From positions 186,001-250,000 of the forward strand of contig NZ_JAFBCX010000006.1 of NCBI RefSeq assembly GCF_016907955.1: a stretch of 64,000 nucleotides of DNA, written 5' to 3'. The notes beneath the pieces were generated by a model. The model was not told the origin of the DNA. It made no database searches and saw only the letters and a program-made list of their open reading frames with translations. The stretch's first letter is position 1; each line of letters starts with the position of its first letter. Origin of the DNA: Lentzea nigeriaca. GTDB taxonomy: Bacteria > Actinomycetota > Actinomycetes > Mycobacteriales > Pseudonocardiaceae. Made by a program: the position numbers and the translations under genes. Shown one piece after another: positions 17,894-25,305 of the stretch.

Positions 17894-18816
17894 CCGTGGC
17901 CCTCGCGCTGCTCGCAGGAGCCGCCCTCGTCGGCTGGCTGGCACCACGCCGGCTGGTGCGGCTCGCGGACCCGGTGGTGGCGCTGGTCGCCTGGCTGGTG
18001 TCCGTCGTCGCCGTGGTCGCCACGGCGGCCGGCGCGATGTTCCTGCTGGTCGTCCCCGACCACGGGCTCGGCGTCGTGGCGGCGTTCCACCACTGCTGGA
18101 ACGCGCTGCAGCACGGCACCACCCCGGCGATCGAGGCGGTCAGCGGCGCGACGGGCGTGGCCCTGCTGACGGCCCTGCTCGTCCGGGTCGCCGTGGTGGG
18201 CCGCCGCACCGCGCGGCAACGGGCCCAGGAGGGTCGGCGGCACATGGACGTCCTGCGCGTCGCGGCGCGTCGCGAGGCGGGCCCGCACCCGACGCTCTGG
18301 CTGGAACACGACCGGCCGCTGGCGTTCAGCCTCGCGGGCAAGCCGGGCGTCGTCGTCGCCACGGACGGCCTGCACCGCCACCTGACCCCGGCGCAGGTCG
18401 AGGCCGTGCTCACGCACGAGCGGGCCCACCTCGACGGACGCCACCACCTGCTGGTGACCATCGGCGACGTCGTCGCCGCCACCCTGCCGTTCCTGCCGCT
18501 GTTCAAACGGGCGGCGATCGCGGTGCGCGAGTTCGTCGAGATGGCGGCCGACACCGCCGCGGTGCGCGCGCACGGCGCCGAGACCGTGCGAGTGGCGTTG
18601 CTGAGGGTGGCCGGCCACGGTGCGCCCGGCCCGGCCCTGGCGATGAGCAGGGACGCGGTGGAGACGAGGCTGGCGCGCCTGCAGCAGCGGCAGAGCACCC
18701 CGAGCACGATGCGGCGACTGCTCTCGTGCGGCCTCGCGGGTGCCACGGCCATGGTCCTGCCCGCCGCCGCGGCCGCCGGCGCGTTGACGGCCCTGATGCT
18801 GGTGGTCTGCCCGTGA
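17890..18816 (+). CDS. M56-family membrane metalloprotease 1
   Basis: A 308-residue membrane protein with hydrophobic segments near residues 3-55 and a zinc site H176-E177-x2-H180 in LTHERAHL, followed by EMAADTAAV with the third-ligand glutamate. The C-terminus ends in another hydrophobic segment and there is no penicillin-binding sensor domain, unlike BlaR1. It should cleave or inactivate the adjacent BlaI-type repressor on induction. It overlaps the repressor gene and the next gene, both by four bases. Confidence 0.9.
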   Translation: MTVALALLAGAALVGWLAPRRLVRLADPVVALVAWLVSVVAVVATAAGAMFLLVVPDHGLGVVAAFHHCWNALQHGTTPAIEAVSGATGVALLTALLVRVAVVGRRTARQRAQEGRRHMDVLRVAARREAGPHPTLWLEHDRPLAFSLAGKPGVVVATDGLHRHLTPAQVEAVLTHERAHLDGRHHLLVTIGDVVAATLPFLPLFKRAAIAVREFVEMAADTAAVRAHGAETVRVALLRVAGHGAPGPALAMSRDAVETRLARLQQRQSTPSTMRRLLSCGLAGATAMVLPAAAAAGALTALMLVVCP

Positions 18817-19763
18817 AGCCGTCTCTTCGAGGCCGTCCGACGTCCGCGGAACGGCTTGCCGCCGACGAGCCGCTCGTGGCGCGCCTCGATCCGGCAGGTC
18901 ACCACCGGCGCAAGTCCCGCCCGCGCACCCGGCGGACGCTGGCGACCTCCGTTGTCGTGACACTGATGCTGCTCGGTCTGACCGGGTTCGCCGTGCGCGA
19001 GGCGGCCAGGTCACAGCAGACCGCTCAGCCCGACGCCCCGCCGGCGAGCACGAGCGCGGGCCCGCACGACGCAGCCGGTCATGCCAGCCCGAACCAGCTG
19101 CCCAACCCCGATCCGCAGCTCTACAACGCGGCGATGGCCTCGGCCGAGCTGCCGCCGGGTGGCGACTTCACCGTCGAGGGCGCGAAGAGGTGGGCGGTCG
19201 TGCCGGGAAGCGGTGCGCCGACGACCGGCACGAACGTCGTGAAGTACACGGTCGAGGTCGAGGAGGGCGTCCAGGTCGTCGGAGGGGTTGCCGGCTTCGC
19301 GTCCGATGTGGACACCATCCTGCGCGATCCGCGCGGCTGGATCGGAAACGGCAAGCACGGCTTCCAGCGCGTCGACTCCGGCAAGCCCGACCTGCGGATC
19401 AGCCTGACGTCGCAGATGACCACGCGCAAGCTGTGCGGCTGGCAGATCCAGTTCGAGGGGTCGTGCTTCAGCTCCACGGAGAACCGGGTGACGATCAACG
19501 TCGCCCGGTGGGTGCGCGGCGCGGTGTCGTACCAGGGCGCGCTCGTCGAGTACAAGCAGTACGTCATCAACCACGAGGTCGGTCACGGCATCGGGTACGA
19601 ACACCGGCCGTGCCAGGAGTCCGGGGCCCTGGCGCCGGTGATGATGCAACAGAGCTGGGGTGTGTCGAACGACTACCTCGCCGCGCTGGGCACCGATCGG
19701 GTCAAGGCCGACGGCAAGGTGTGCCGTCCCAACGCCTGGCCCTTCCCGACCGGCGCACGCTAG
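18813..19763 (+). CDS. DUF3152 protein, membrane-anchored zinc-protease-like
   Basis: A 316-residue protein with a basic N-terminus, one membrane segment at residues 45-65 and an extracytoplasmic domain ending in a HEVGHGIGYEH motif (H254, E255, H258 and H264). This is the zinc-binding signature of DUF3152, which resembles metzincin-type proteases. The GTG start overlaps the M56 stop (GTGA). The family is usually found alone; here it is the third gene of a repressor-protease operon, so it may act outside the membrane in the same response. Its stop overlaps the stop of the convergent gene. Confidence 0.85.
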   Translation: MKPSLRGRPTSAERLAADEPLVARLDPAGHHRRKSRPRTRRTLATSVVVTLMLLGLTGFAVREAARSQQTAQPDAPPASTSAGPHDAAGHASPNQLPNPDPQLYNAAMASAELPPGGDFTVEGAKRWAVVPGSGAPTTGTNVVKYTVEVEEGVQVVGGVAGFASDVDTILRDPRGWIGNGKHGFQRVDSGKPDLRISLTSQMTTRKLCGWQIQFEGSCFSSTENRVTINVARWVRGAVSYQGALVEYKQYVINHEVGHGIGYEHRPCQESGALAPVMMQQSWGVSNDYLAALGTDRVKADGKVCRPNAWPFPTGAR

Positions 19764-20734
19764 GACCGTTTCGCGAGGAACCCCAGCGCCGCGGCGGTGA
19801 ATCCGCCGAGCACGACGACCCCGGACCACAGCGAGACCGGCCACCGCACGGCGTCGCTGATCGCGAGCCCGGTGAGCTGGCCCGCCCACACGAGCACCGC
19901 CACACCACCAGCGGCGACCGGCAGGAACCCGTCAGGTATCCGCGCGAGCACGAGGTCCGCGACGACGGCGCCCGCCGCGGCGCCTGCCGCACCGACAAGA
20001 GACGTGGTGGGGAACCCGACGACGGCGACGGACAGCAGAGCCACGGGAGCGACGAGCACCGTCGCCACCCCTGGGAGCCGCCGGCCGCCGCGCAGGATCA
20101 GCAGCAGCGGAACGGTGAACAGCACCGTCGTGAGCAGGTACCCGCCGAGCCCGGCGACCACCGGCAGCTCGGCCTCCAGGTGACCGGGCGAACCCTCCGG
20201 CGTGGGAACGAACGCCTCGACGACGGCCGGCATCGGGAACGGCGAGGTGTAGAGCAGGAAGAACGCGACCAGCGCTGTGGACAGCACCAGTGACAGCACC
20301 GCGGTGGGTGTCCACGGCCGGTCCTCCCGCAGCACGCCCTGCGCCCTCAGCGGGGTGCCGAGGATCAGCAACCCGCCGGCCCCGAGCAGCAGGTGACTGG
20401 GGCTGACCAGCGCGTCCACCGCGACCTCGATGCCGAAGAACTCGTGCCACAGCAGGTCGGCGACGCCACCGACGCCGAACACGATCACACCGAGCACCCC
20501 GCCCGCATAGCCACGCGGCAGGCCGCCGAACACAGGCCGACCGGGTTGGCGGGTGCGCCAGACCAGCAGACCCATCCAGGCGGCGGTCGTCGCCAACGCC
20601 GCGTAGAGCACGCCGTGCCACGGCGTGAAGAAGCTCTCCAGTTCGGGCACGTTGAAGTGCGCCCAGCCGTCGCCGAGCACGGCGGCCACCAGCCAAATCC
20701 CGAGGATCCCTGTGACCAGGTCGCGATGGCGCAT
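19760..20734 (-). CDS. polytopic membrane protein of unknown function, copper-linked
   Basis: A 324-residue protein with about nine hydrophobic segments. Histidines sit near helix ends (DGWAHFN, PWHGVLY, LLWHEFFGIE, SPSHLLLGAG), where metal or heme could bind. I do not recognise the family. The ATG at 20734 has GAGGAAG upstream; the longer open frame to 21001 runs antisense to the second repressor gene and was rejected. A CsoR-like palindrome 53-67 bases upstream suggests copper induction. It ends tail-to-tail with the DUF3152 gene, sharing stop-codon bases. Confidence 0.8.
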   Translation of the reverse strand: MRHRDLVTGILGIWLVAAVLGDGWAHFNVPELESFFTPWHGVLYAALATTAAWMGLLVWRTRQPGRPVFGGLPRGYAGGVLGVIVFGVGGVADLLWHEFFGIEVAVDALVSPSHLLLGAGGLLILGTPLRAQGVLREDRPWTPTAVLSLVLSTALVAFFLLYTSPFPMPAVVEAFVPTPEGSPGHLEAELPVVAGLGGYLLTTVLFTVPLLLILRGGRRLPGVATVLVAPVALLSVAVVGFPTTSLVGAAGAAAGAVVADLVLARIPDGFLPVAAGGVAVLVWAGQLTGLAISDAVRWPVSLWSGVVVLGGFTAAALGFLAKRS

Positions 20735-20786
20735 GACTTCCTCAGCTCCCACCGAGGTACGGATACGGTGTAGGGGTATGTAGATA

Positions 20787-20801
20787 TACCCACCAGGGGT
20801 A
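20787..20801. promoter_or_regulatory. CsoR-like operator 2
   Basis: TACCCA-CCA-GGGGTA, one mismatch from the exact palindrome, lies between the divergent membrane protein gene (start 20734) and the second BlaI-like gene. A further GGGGTA half-site lies at 20773-20778. Confidence 0.65.
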
Positions 20802-20830
20802 CACGCGTCAAGACTGACCCAAGCCGAACA

Positions 20831-20851
20831 TCTACGTAGCCGAGTAGTAGA
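20831..20851. promoter_or_regulatory. BlaI/CopY-type operator d
   Basis: TCTACGT-N7-TAGTAGA lies 44 bases upstream of the second BlaI-like gene. The outer five bases of each arm match exactly; the inner bases are changed in the left arm. Confidence 0.55.
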
Positions 20852-20894
20852 TAATGGGCGGTGACGGCGGCGACCGTCGCAAGGGAGGCGTGCG

Positions 20895-21257
20895 ATGCAG
20901 GGACTCGGAGAGCTGGAGACAGCCGTGATGGAAGTGCTGTGGCTCGACCCGAGTCCGCAGCGGGTGCGCGACGTGCTGGACGCTCTCAGCACCAGGCGCA
21001 AGCTCGCCTACACCACCGTGATGACGGTTCTGGACAACCTCCACCGCAAAGGCTGGGTCTCCCGTGAACTGGACGGCAGGGCCTACCGCTACCTCGCCAC
21101 GAGGAGCAGGGAGGACTCGGTGGCCCACGCGTTGCGGGAACTGCTGGACTCGGCGGAGGATCCGGAGTCGGTGCTGCTGAGGTTCGCGCGGTCGGTCTCG
21201 CCCCGCGAGTCCGAGGTGCTGCGACGGGCCCTCGGCGACACTGCGGGCGACCAGTGA
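20895..21257 (+). CDS. BlaI/MecI/CopY-family repressor 2
   Basis: A 120-residue paralogue of the repressor at 17531, with the same length, LGELETAVMEVLW at the start and AYTTVMTVLDNLHRKGWVSR in the recognition region. It overlaps the following M56 gene (GTGA), so the repressor-protease pair is duplicated as a unit. The conserved DNA-contact helix suggests that both repressors read the same TCTACTA-type sites. Different C-terminal halves may respond to different proteases. Confidence 0.93.
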   Translation: MQGLGELETAVMEVLWLDPSPQRVRDVLDALSTRRKLAYTTVMTVLDNLHRKGWVSRELDGRAYRYLATRSREDSVAHALRELLDSAEDPESVLLRFARSVSPRESEVLRRALGDTAGDQ

Positions 21258-22201
21258 TCCTCGCCTTCGCGCTCCTGGTGGGCGCCGTGGTCGTCGGGTT
21301 CGCGGCACCGCGTTTCCTGCACCGCCTGACCACCAGCCAGGTCGCTCCGGCCGTGTTGATCACGTGGTGGTTCGCCACCGGTGTGAGCGTGCTGCTGACG
21401 GCACTGGGCGGAGTCGTGCTCCTCCTCGTTCCCGGCCACGGACCGGCCAGGTGGGTGGTCGACCGGATTCACGAGTGCTGGTCGGCGGTGACGCACGGCA
21501 GCGTTCCCGCACTGGACGACGTGCTCGGCACCGTCGGCACCCTGCTGATCGCCGCCGCGCTCGCGAGGCTCGGACTGGCCGTCTTCCGGCGCCGGTCGGA
21601 CGCGCTGAAGGTCCACAGGAGACAGTTGAGCCTGCTCCGGATCGCGGCCAGGCGTGCCACCGGTCAGGAGCCGCTCATGTGGCTCGACCACGACCAGCCG
21701 CTCGCGTACAGCGTCGCCGGGCGGCCGTCGTTCGTCGTGGCCACCACAGGACTCACGGAGCACCTGTCGGACCAGCAGGTGGCTGCCGTACTCGCCCATG
21801 AACGCGCCCACCTGCGTGGTCGTCACCACGTCCTGACCGGACTCGCCGACGCGGCGGCGTGGGCGATGCCGTTCGTTCCGCTGATGCGGCAGGCACCCGC
21901 GGCGGTCCGGGTGCTCGTCGAGATGGCGGCGGACTCGGCCGCCGCCGCTGCCCACGGCGCGGAAGCCGTGCACTCCGCCCTGCTGCGGGTGACGAGCGGT
22001 GCCGCGCCGGCCGGGGCGCTCGGCATGGCGGACAACGGGGTCGAGCAGCGGCTCGACCGGCTGGCACGCGCGTCACGCCCGAAGCCGTGGCTGCGCGTGG
22101 GCGCACTGGTCGCCACGGCGGTCACGGCACCAGCGCTGCCGGCCGCGGTGGGACTCGGTTTGTTCGCTGTGACATCGACGGTGTTCTGCTCGATCGCCTG
22201 A
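21254..22201 (+). CDS. M56-family membrane metalloprotease 2
   Basis: A 315-residue paralogue of the protein at 17890. The zinc site is H182-E183-x2-H186 in LAHERAHL, with EMAADSAAA downstream. Hydrophobic segments lie at the N-terminus, around residues 30-60 and at the C-terminus. No antibiotic-binding domain is present. It ends one base short of the convergent multicopper oxidase stop, leaving no room for a terminator. Confidence 0.9.
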   Translation: MILAFALLVGAVVVGFAAPRFLHRLTTSQVAPAVLITWWFATGVSVLLTALGGVVLLLVPGHGPARWVVDRIHECWSAVTHGSVPALDDVLGTVGTLLIAAALARLGLAVFRRRSDALKVHRRQLSLLRIAARRATGQEPLMWLDHDQPLAYSVAGRPSFVVATTGLTEHLSDQQVAAVLAHERAHLRGRHHVLTGLADAAAWAMPFVPLMRQAPAAVRVLVEMAADSAAAAAHGAEAVHSALLRVTSGAAPAGALGMADNGVEQRLDRLARASRPKPWLRVGALVATAVTAPALPAAVGLGLFAVTSTVFCSIA

Positions 22202-22202
22202 G

Positions 22203-23705
22203 TCACTCCACATAGGACACAACGCTCATCATGCCCGCTTCGCCGTGGTAGACGTTGTGGCAGTGCGCCAGCCACTGCCCGGGGTTGTCGGCGGCGAAGT
22301 CCACTTCGACCGAACGTCCCGGCAGCACCAGCACGGTGTCCTTGCGTGGTCCCGAGTTCCCGTCGGCCCGCACCTGGAACGTGTGTCCGTGCAGGTGCAT
22401 CGGGTGGAACATCCGCGACTTGTTGTCGAACTTCAGGCGCACGTGCTGGCCCTGCTCGACCGGCAGCCCGTCGTTCGGGTCGTAGACCTTGCCGTTGATC
22501 GTCCACGTGTACTTGTCGCCAGGACCGTCGAGGACGAGGTCGTGCACGACGTCGGGTTGCTTGTCCGGCAGAGCGACCCGGTCCGCCGCGCGCAGTGACG
22601 TCGCCATGAGGACGGGCAGCCCCACGAGCTGCTTGACCTGTGCGTCCTCTGCAGGCTTCGCCGGAACGTCCGGGTTGCGCAGCACCACCTGGGCGTACTG
22701 GTCACGGCCCTCGGCGAGGGCGAGCACCGGCACCGAGCCGGCGGGCACGGTGACCACCGCGTCCAGCCGCTCCCCCATGCCGAGAAGCACGACGTCCGCT
22801 TCCTGCGGCCGCGACGGGAAGCCGTCGGTGTGGGTGACCCTGAGCCGCGCGCCGGGGACGCCGACCCGGAACGCCGTGTCCGCCGCCGCGTTGATCAGCC
22901 GCAGCCGCACCCGCTGCCCCTCCTTCGCCTCGACGGCCTGCGGGTCGCGGAAAGTCCGCCCGTTGGCGAGGACGTGCGGATACGTGACGTCCCCCGCGTC
23001 GCCGCCGAGCAGCTCCGACTTCGGCATCGACATCCCGGGCATGGAACCGTGGTCCATGCCCGGCATCCCGCCCATGCCGTTCTTCTTCAGCTCGTCGAGC
23101 ACCGCGTCCGGCGTGCGGTCGACGCCGTCCAGCCAGTCGTCGAGGACGATCACCAGCTCGGTGTCGTAGTCCGCGCCGTCGTCGGGGTCCTCGACGATGA
23201 GCGGCGCGTACAACCCCCGGTCGAGCTGCACGCCCGAGTGCGGGTGGAAGAAGTACGTGCCCGCATCCGGCACGGCGAACTCGTAGGTGAACGTGGTTCC
23301 GGCGCCGATGTCGCTCTGCGTGAGCCCGGGAACACCGTCCATGTCGTTGCGCAGCGCGATCCCGTGCCAGTGGATGCTCGTCGGTTCCGGGAGCTGGTTG
23401 GTCAGCTCGACCTTCAGCACGTCGCCCCGCCGGACCCGGATCTCCCTGCCCGGCAGCTGACCGCCGTAGGCCCACGTGTGCACCTGAACACCGCCGAGGT
23501 CCACCTCGGCCGTGGCCGCGACGAGGGTGACGGACGTGCTGCGGGCGCCCGCGAGCCGCCTCACCCGCTCCGCCTCCGCCACCCGCTCCGACCCCGGCGG
23601 GACGCGCCCACCGGACGCGCACGCCGTCAACCCGGCTGTGGCCGCGAGCAGGAGAAAGCTCCGGCGGCAGATGCGCCCAGGGCTGTTCGAAGTGGCCATG
23701 TCCAT
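22203..23705 (-). CDS. Tat-exported multicopper oxidase
   Basis: A 500-residue three-cupredoxin oxidase, probably a cuprous oxidase that detoxifies Cu(I) outside the membrane. The N-terminus has a twin-arginine/lipobox-like signal (RRSFLLLAATAGLTACAS). All four copper-binding segments are present: HWHG, HPHSG, HPMHLHGHTF and the type 1/3 motif AHCHNVYHGEAGM. A Met-rich insertion (GMGGMPGMDHGSMPGMSMP) sits where CueO-type enzymes bind extra copper. The start is ATG 23705, or ATG 23699 two codons later. A near-perfect BlaI/CopY-type palindrome lies 17 bases upstream of 23705. Confidence 0.93.
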   Translation of the reverse strand: MDMATSNSPGRICRRSFLLLAATAGLTACASGGRVPPGSERVAEAERVRRLAGARSTSVTLVAATAEVDLGGVQVHTWAYGGQLPGREIRVRRGDVLKVELTNQLPEPTSIHWHGIALRNDMDGVPGLTQSDIGAGTTFTYEFAVPDAGTYFFHPHSGVQLDRGLYAPLIVEDPDDGADYDTELVIVLDDWLDGVDRTPDAVLDELKKNGMGGMPGMDHGSMPGMSMPKSELLGGDAGDVTYPHVLANGRTFRDPQAVEAKEGQRVRLRLINAAADTAFRVGVPGARLRVTHTDGFPSRPQEADVVLLGMGERLDAVVTVPAGSVPVLALAEGRDQYAQVVLRNPDVPAKPAEDAQVKQLVGLPVLMATSLRAADRVALPDKQPDVVHDLVLDGPGDKYTWTINGKVYDPNDGLPVEQGQHVRLKFDNKSRMFHPMHLHGHTFQVRADGNSGPRKDTVLVLPGRSVEVDFAADNPGQWLAHCHNVYHGEAGMMSVVSYVE

Positions 23706-23721
23706 CCCATCGAGTCCGTTA

Positions 23722-23740
23722 CTACTATCGTCGATAGTAG
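23722..23740. promoter_or_regulatory. BlaI/CopY-type operator e
   Basis: CTACTATCG-T-CGATAGTAG is a perfect 19-base palindrome directly upstream of the multicopper oxidase start. It shares the CTACTA...TAGTAG arms with sites a-d. Confidence 0.7.
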
Positions 23741-23787
23741 CTCAGGCCGGACGTGCAACACGTCACAGCCAGACTCTGGTAAACCCC

Positions 23788-23802
23788 TACCCCCCTGGGG
23801 TA
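23788..23802. promoter_or_regulatory. CsoR-like operator 3 (csoR autoregulation)
   Basis: TACCCC-CCT-GGGGTA has exact 6-base arms and lies 79-93 bases upstream of the csoR start. Its position in front of csoR is the best evidence that this box family belongs to CsoR. Confidence 0.8.
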
Positions 23803-23880
23803 TGTTGAACGCAAGCGTCCACCGTTCCCCCGGCCAGTTCCGGCCGGCCGCGCGGTGGAGGAGATCGACAGGAGCGAGAC

Positions 23881-24162
23881 GTGCACGGCTACACCGACAA
23901 CAAGGACGCCCACCTGCGCCGCCTGAAGAGGATCGAGGGCCAGGTCCGCGGACTACAGCGGATGATCGAGAACGACGACTACTGCATCGACGTCCTCACC
24001 CAGATCTCCGCCGCCACCCGTGCGTTGCAGGCGGTCTCACTGGGACTGCTCGACGAGCACCTCAAGCACTGCGTCAGCCAGGCCATCACCGACGGCGGCA
24101 CCGCAGCCGACGAGAAGATCGCGGAAGCCAGCAACGCCATCGCCCGCCTGGTCCGCTCCTGA
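23881..24162 (+). CDS. csoR: CsoR copper-sensing repressor
   Basis: A 93-residue all-helical repressor of the CsoR/RcnR family. The Cu(I) ligands of true CsoR proteins are all present: C35, H60 and C64 (DDYCIDV; EHLKHC). The start is GTG with AGGAG upstream. Copper binding should release the repressor from the TACCCC-N3-GGGGTA sites. It heads an operon with copZ, the HxHP protein and copA. Confidence 0.95.
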   Translation: MHGYTDNKDAHLRRLKRIEGQVRGLQRMIENDDYCIDVLTQISAATRALQAVSLGLLDEHLKHCVSQAITDGGTAADEKIAEASNAIARLVRS

Positions 24163-24197
24163 ATCTCACGTCCCCACCACCTCGAGGAGAACGACCC

Positions 24198-24404
24198 ATG
24201 GCCGAGTCCACCTTCACCGTCAAGGGCATGACCTGCGGGCACTGCGTCAGCTCGGTGACCGAGGAGGTCAGCCAGATCAGCGGCGTGCAGCAGGTCGACG
24301 TCGACCTGCCCACCGGCAAGGTCACGATCACGAGCGACGAGCCCGTCGCCGAGGACGCGGTGCGCGCCGCCGTCACCGAGGCCGGCTACGAGCTGGTCGG
24401 CTGA
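24198..24404 (+). CDS. copZ: CopZ-like copper chaperone (HMA domain)
   Basis: A 68-residue ferredoxin-like heavy-metal-associated protein with the Cu(I) motif GMTCGHC (C13, C16). It should carry copper to the ATPase encoded two genes downstream. The gene has GAGGAGA upstream of the ATG and lies 35 bases after csoR. Confidence 0.93.
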   Translation: MAESTFTVKGMTCGHCVSSVTEEVSQISGVQQVDVDLPTGKVTITSDEPVAEDAVRAAVTEAGYELVG

Positions 24405-24426
24405 GACCGCACGAGGGGGAAAGATC

Positions 24427-25305
24427 ATGAAGACCGGTCACAAGGTCGCCGCCTACGGCCTCGCGCTGGCGCTCGTCTTCGGCGGGGCCTGGGCGGCCGG
24501 TGCCGCGGTCGGCCCGTCCGGCGGCGCTTCCGCCCCGGACGCGGCCGGCGCGATGAACCACGGCGAGCACAAGGCCGAACCGGCGAAGGTCCCACCGGGA
24601 CTGTCCGTTTCGGACAACGGCTACACGCTGCAGCTGCACGACAACGAGTCCCTGGGCTTCCACATCAGCGGACCGGACGGCAAGCCCGTCACGAAGTTCG
24701 CGGTGGAGCACGAGAAGCGGCTGCACCTGATCGTCGTCCGGCGGGACGGGTCGAACTTCCGCCACGTGCACCCGCAGATGACACCGGACGGCATGTGGTC
24801 GGTGCCGCTCACGCTCACCGAAGCGGGCAGCTACCGGGTGTTCGCCGACTTCAAGCCGGAGGACGGTCCGAAGACCACTCTCGGCGCCGAGGTCCAGGTC
24901 GCGGGCGACTACCGGCCGCGCACCCACGCCGACAGCCGCACGTTCACCGTCGACGGCTACGAGGTGACCCTGGGCGGTGAGCTCACCGCGGGCAGCGCGT
25001 CGACGGTCACCGTCGCCATCGGCAAGGACGGCAAGCCGGTGACGGACCTGCAGAACTACCTGGGCGCGAAGGGACACCTGGTCGCGTTGCGTGCGGCCGA
25101 CCTGGCGTACCTGCACGTGCATCCCGAAGACAGCGCCGAGGTGAAGTTCGCCGTCGAGGTGCCGACCGCCGGGCGCTACCGGTTGTTCCTGGACTTCCAG
25201 CACGAGGGGAAGGTCCGCACCGCGGAGTTCACCCTCTCGACGGTGGGCTCCCCGACGCCGGCCGCGCCGCAGACCCACGAGGAAGGAGAAGGTCATGGCC
25301 ACTGA
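24427..25305 (+). CDS. membrane-anchored two-domain protein with HxHP motifs, copper-operon member
   Basis: A 292-residue exported protein; function is not established to my knowledge. A single N-terminal hydrophobic segment (residues 6-29) is followed by two beta-rich domains. Both carry a similar core: [20 protein letters not shown] and [20 protein letters not shown]. The paired HxHP sites, the MNHGEH stretch and the C-terminal EEGEGHGH suggest metal binding outside the membrane. It overlaps copA by 11 bases, so its product is made with the pump. It may buffer copper delivered by CopA, or pass it to the oxidase. Confidence 0.85.
   Translation: MKTGHKVAAYGLALALVFGGAWAAGAAVGPSGGASAPDAAGAMNHGEHKAEPAKVPPGLSVSDNGYTLQLHDNESLGFHISGPDGKPVTKFAVEHEKRLHLIVVRRDGSNFRHVHPQMTPDGMWSVPLTLTEAGSYRVFADFKPEDGPKTTLGAEVQVAGDYRPRTHADSRTFTVDGYEVTLGGELTAGSASTVTVAIGKDGKPVTDLQNYLGAKGHLVALRAADLAYLHVHPEDSAEVKFAVEVPTAGRYRLFLDFQHEGKVRTAEFTLSTVGSPTPAAPQTHEEGEGHGH

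Noticed and set aside
17531..22201. Beta-lactamase regulation by the BlaI-M56 pairs
   Set aside because: No beta-lactamase gene and no penicillin-binding sensor domain in either M56 protein; the neighbours are copper genes.
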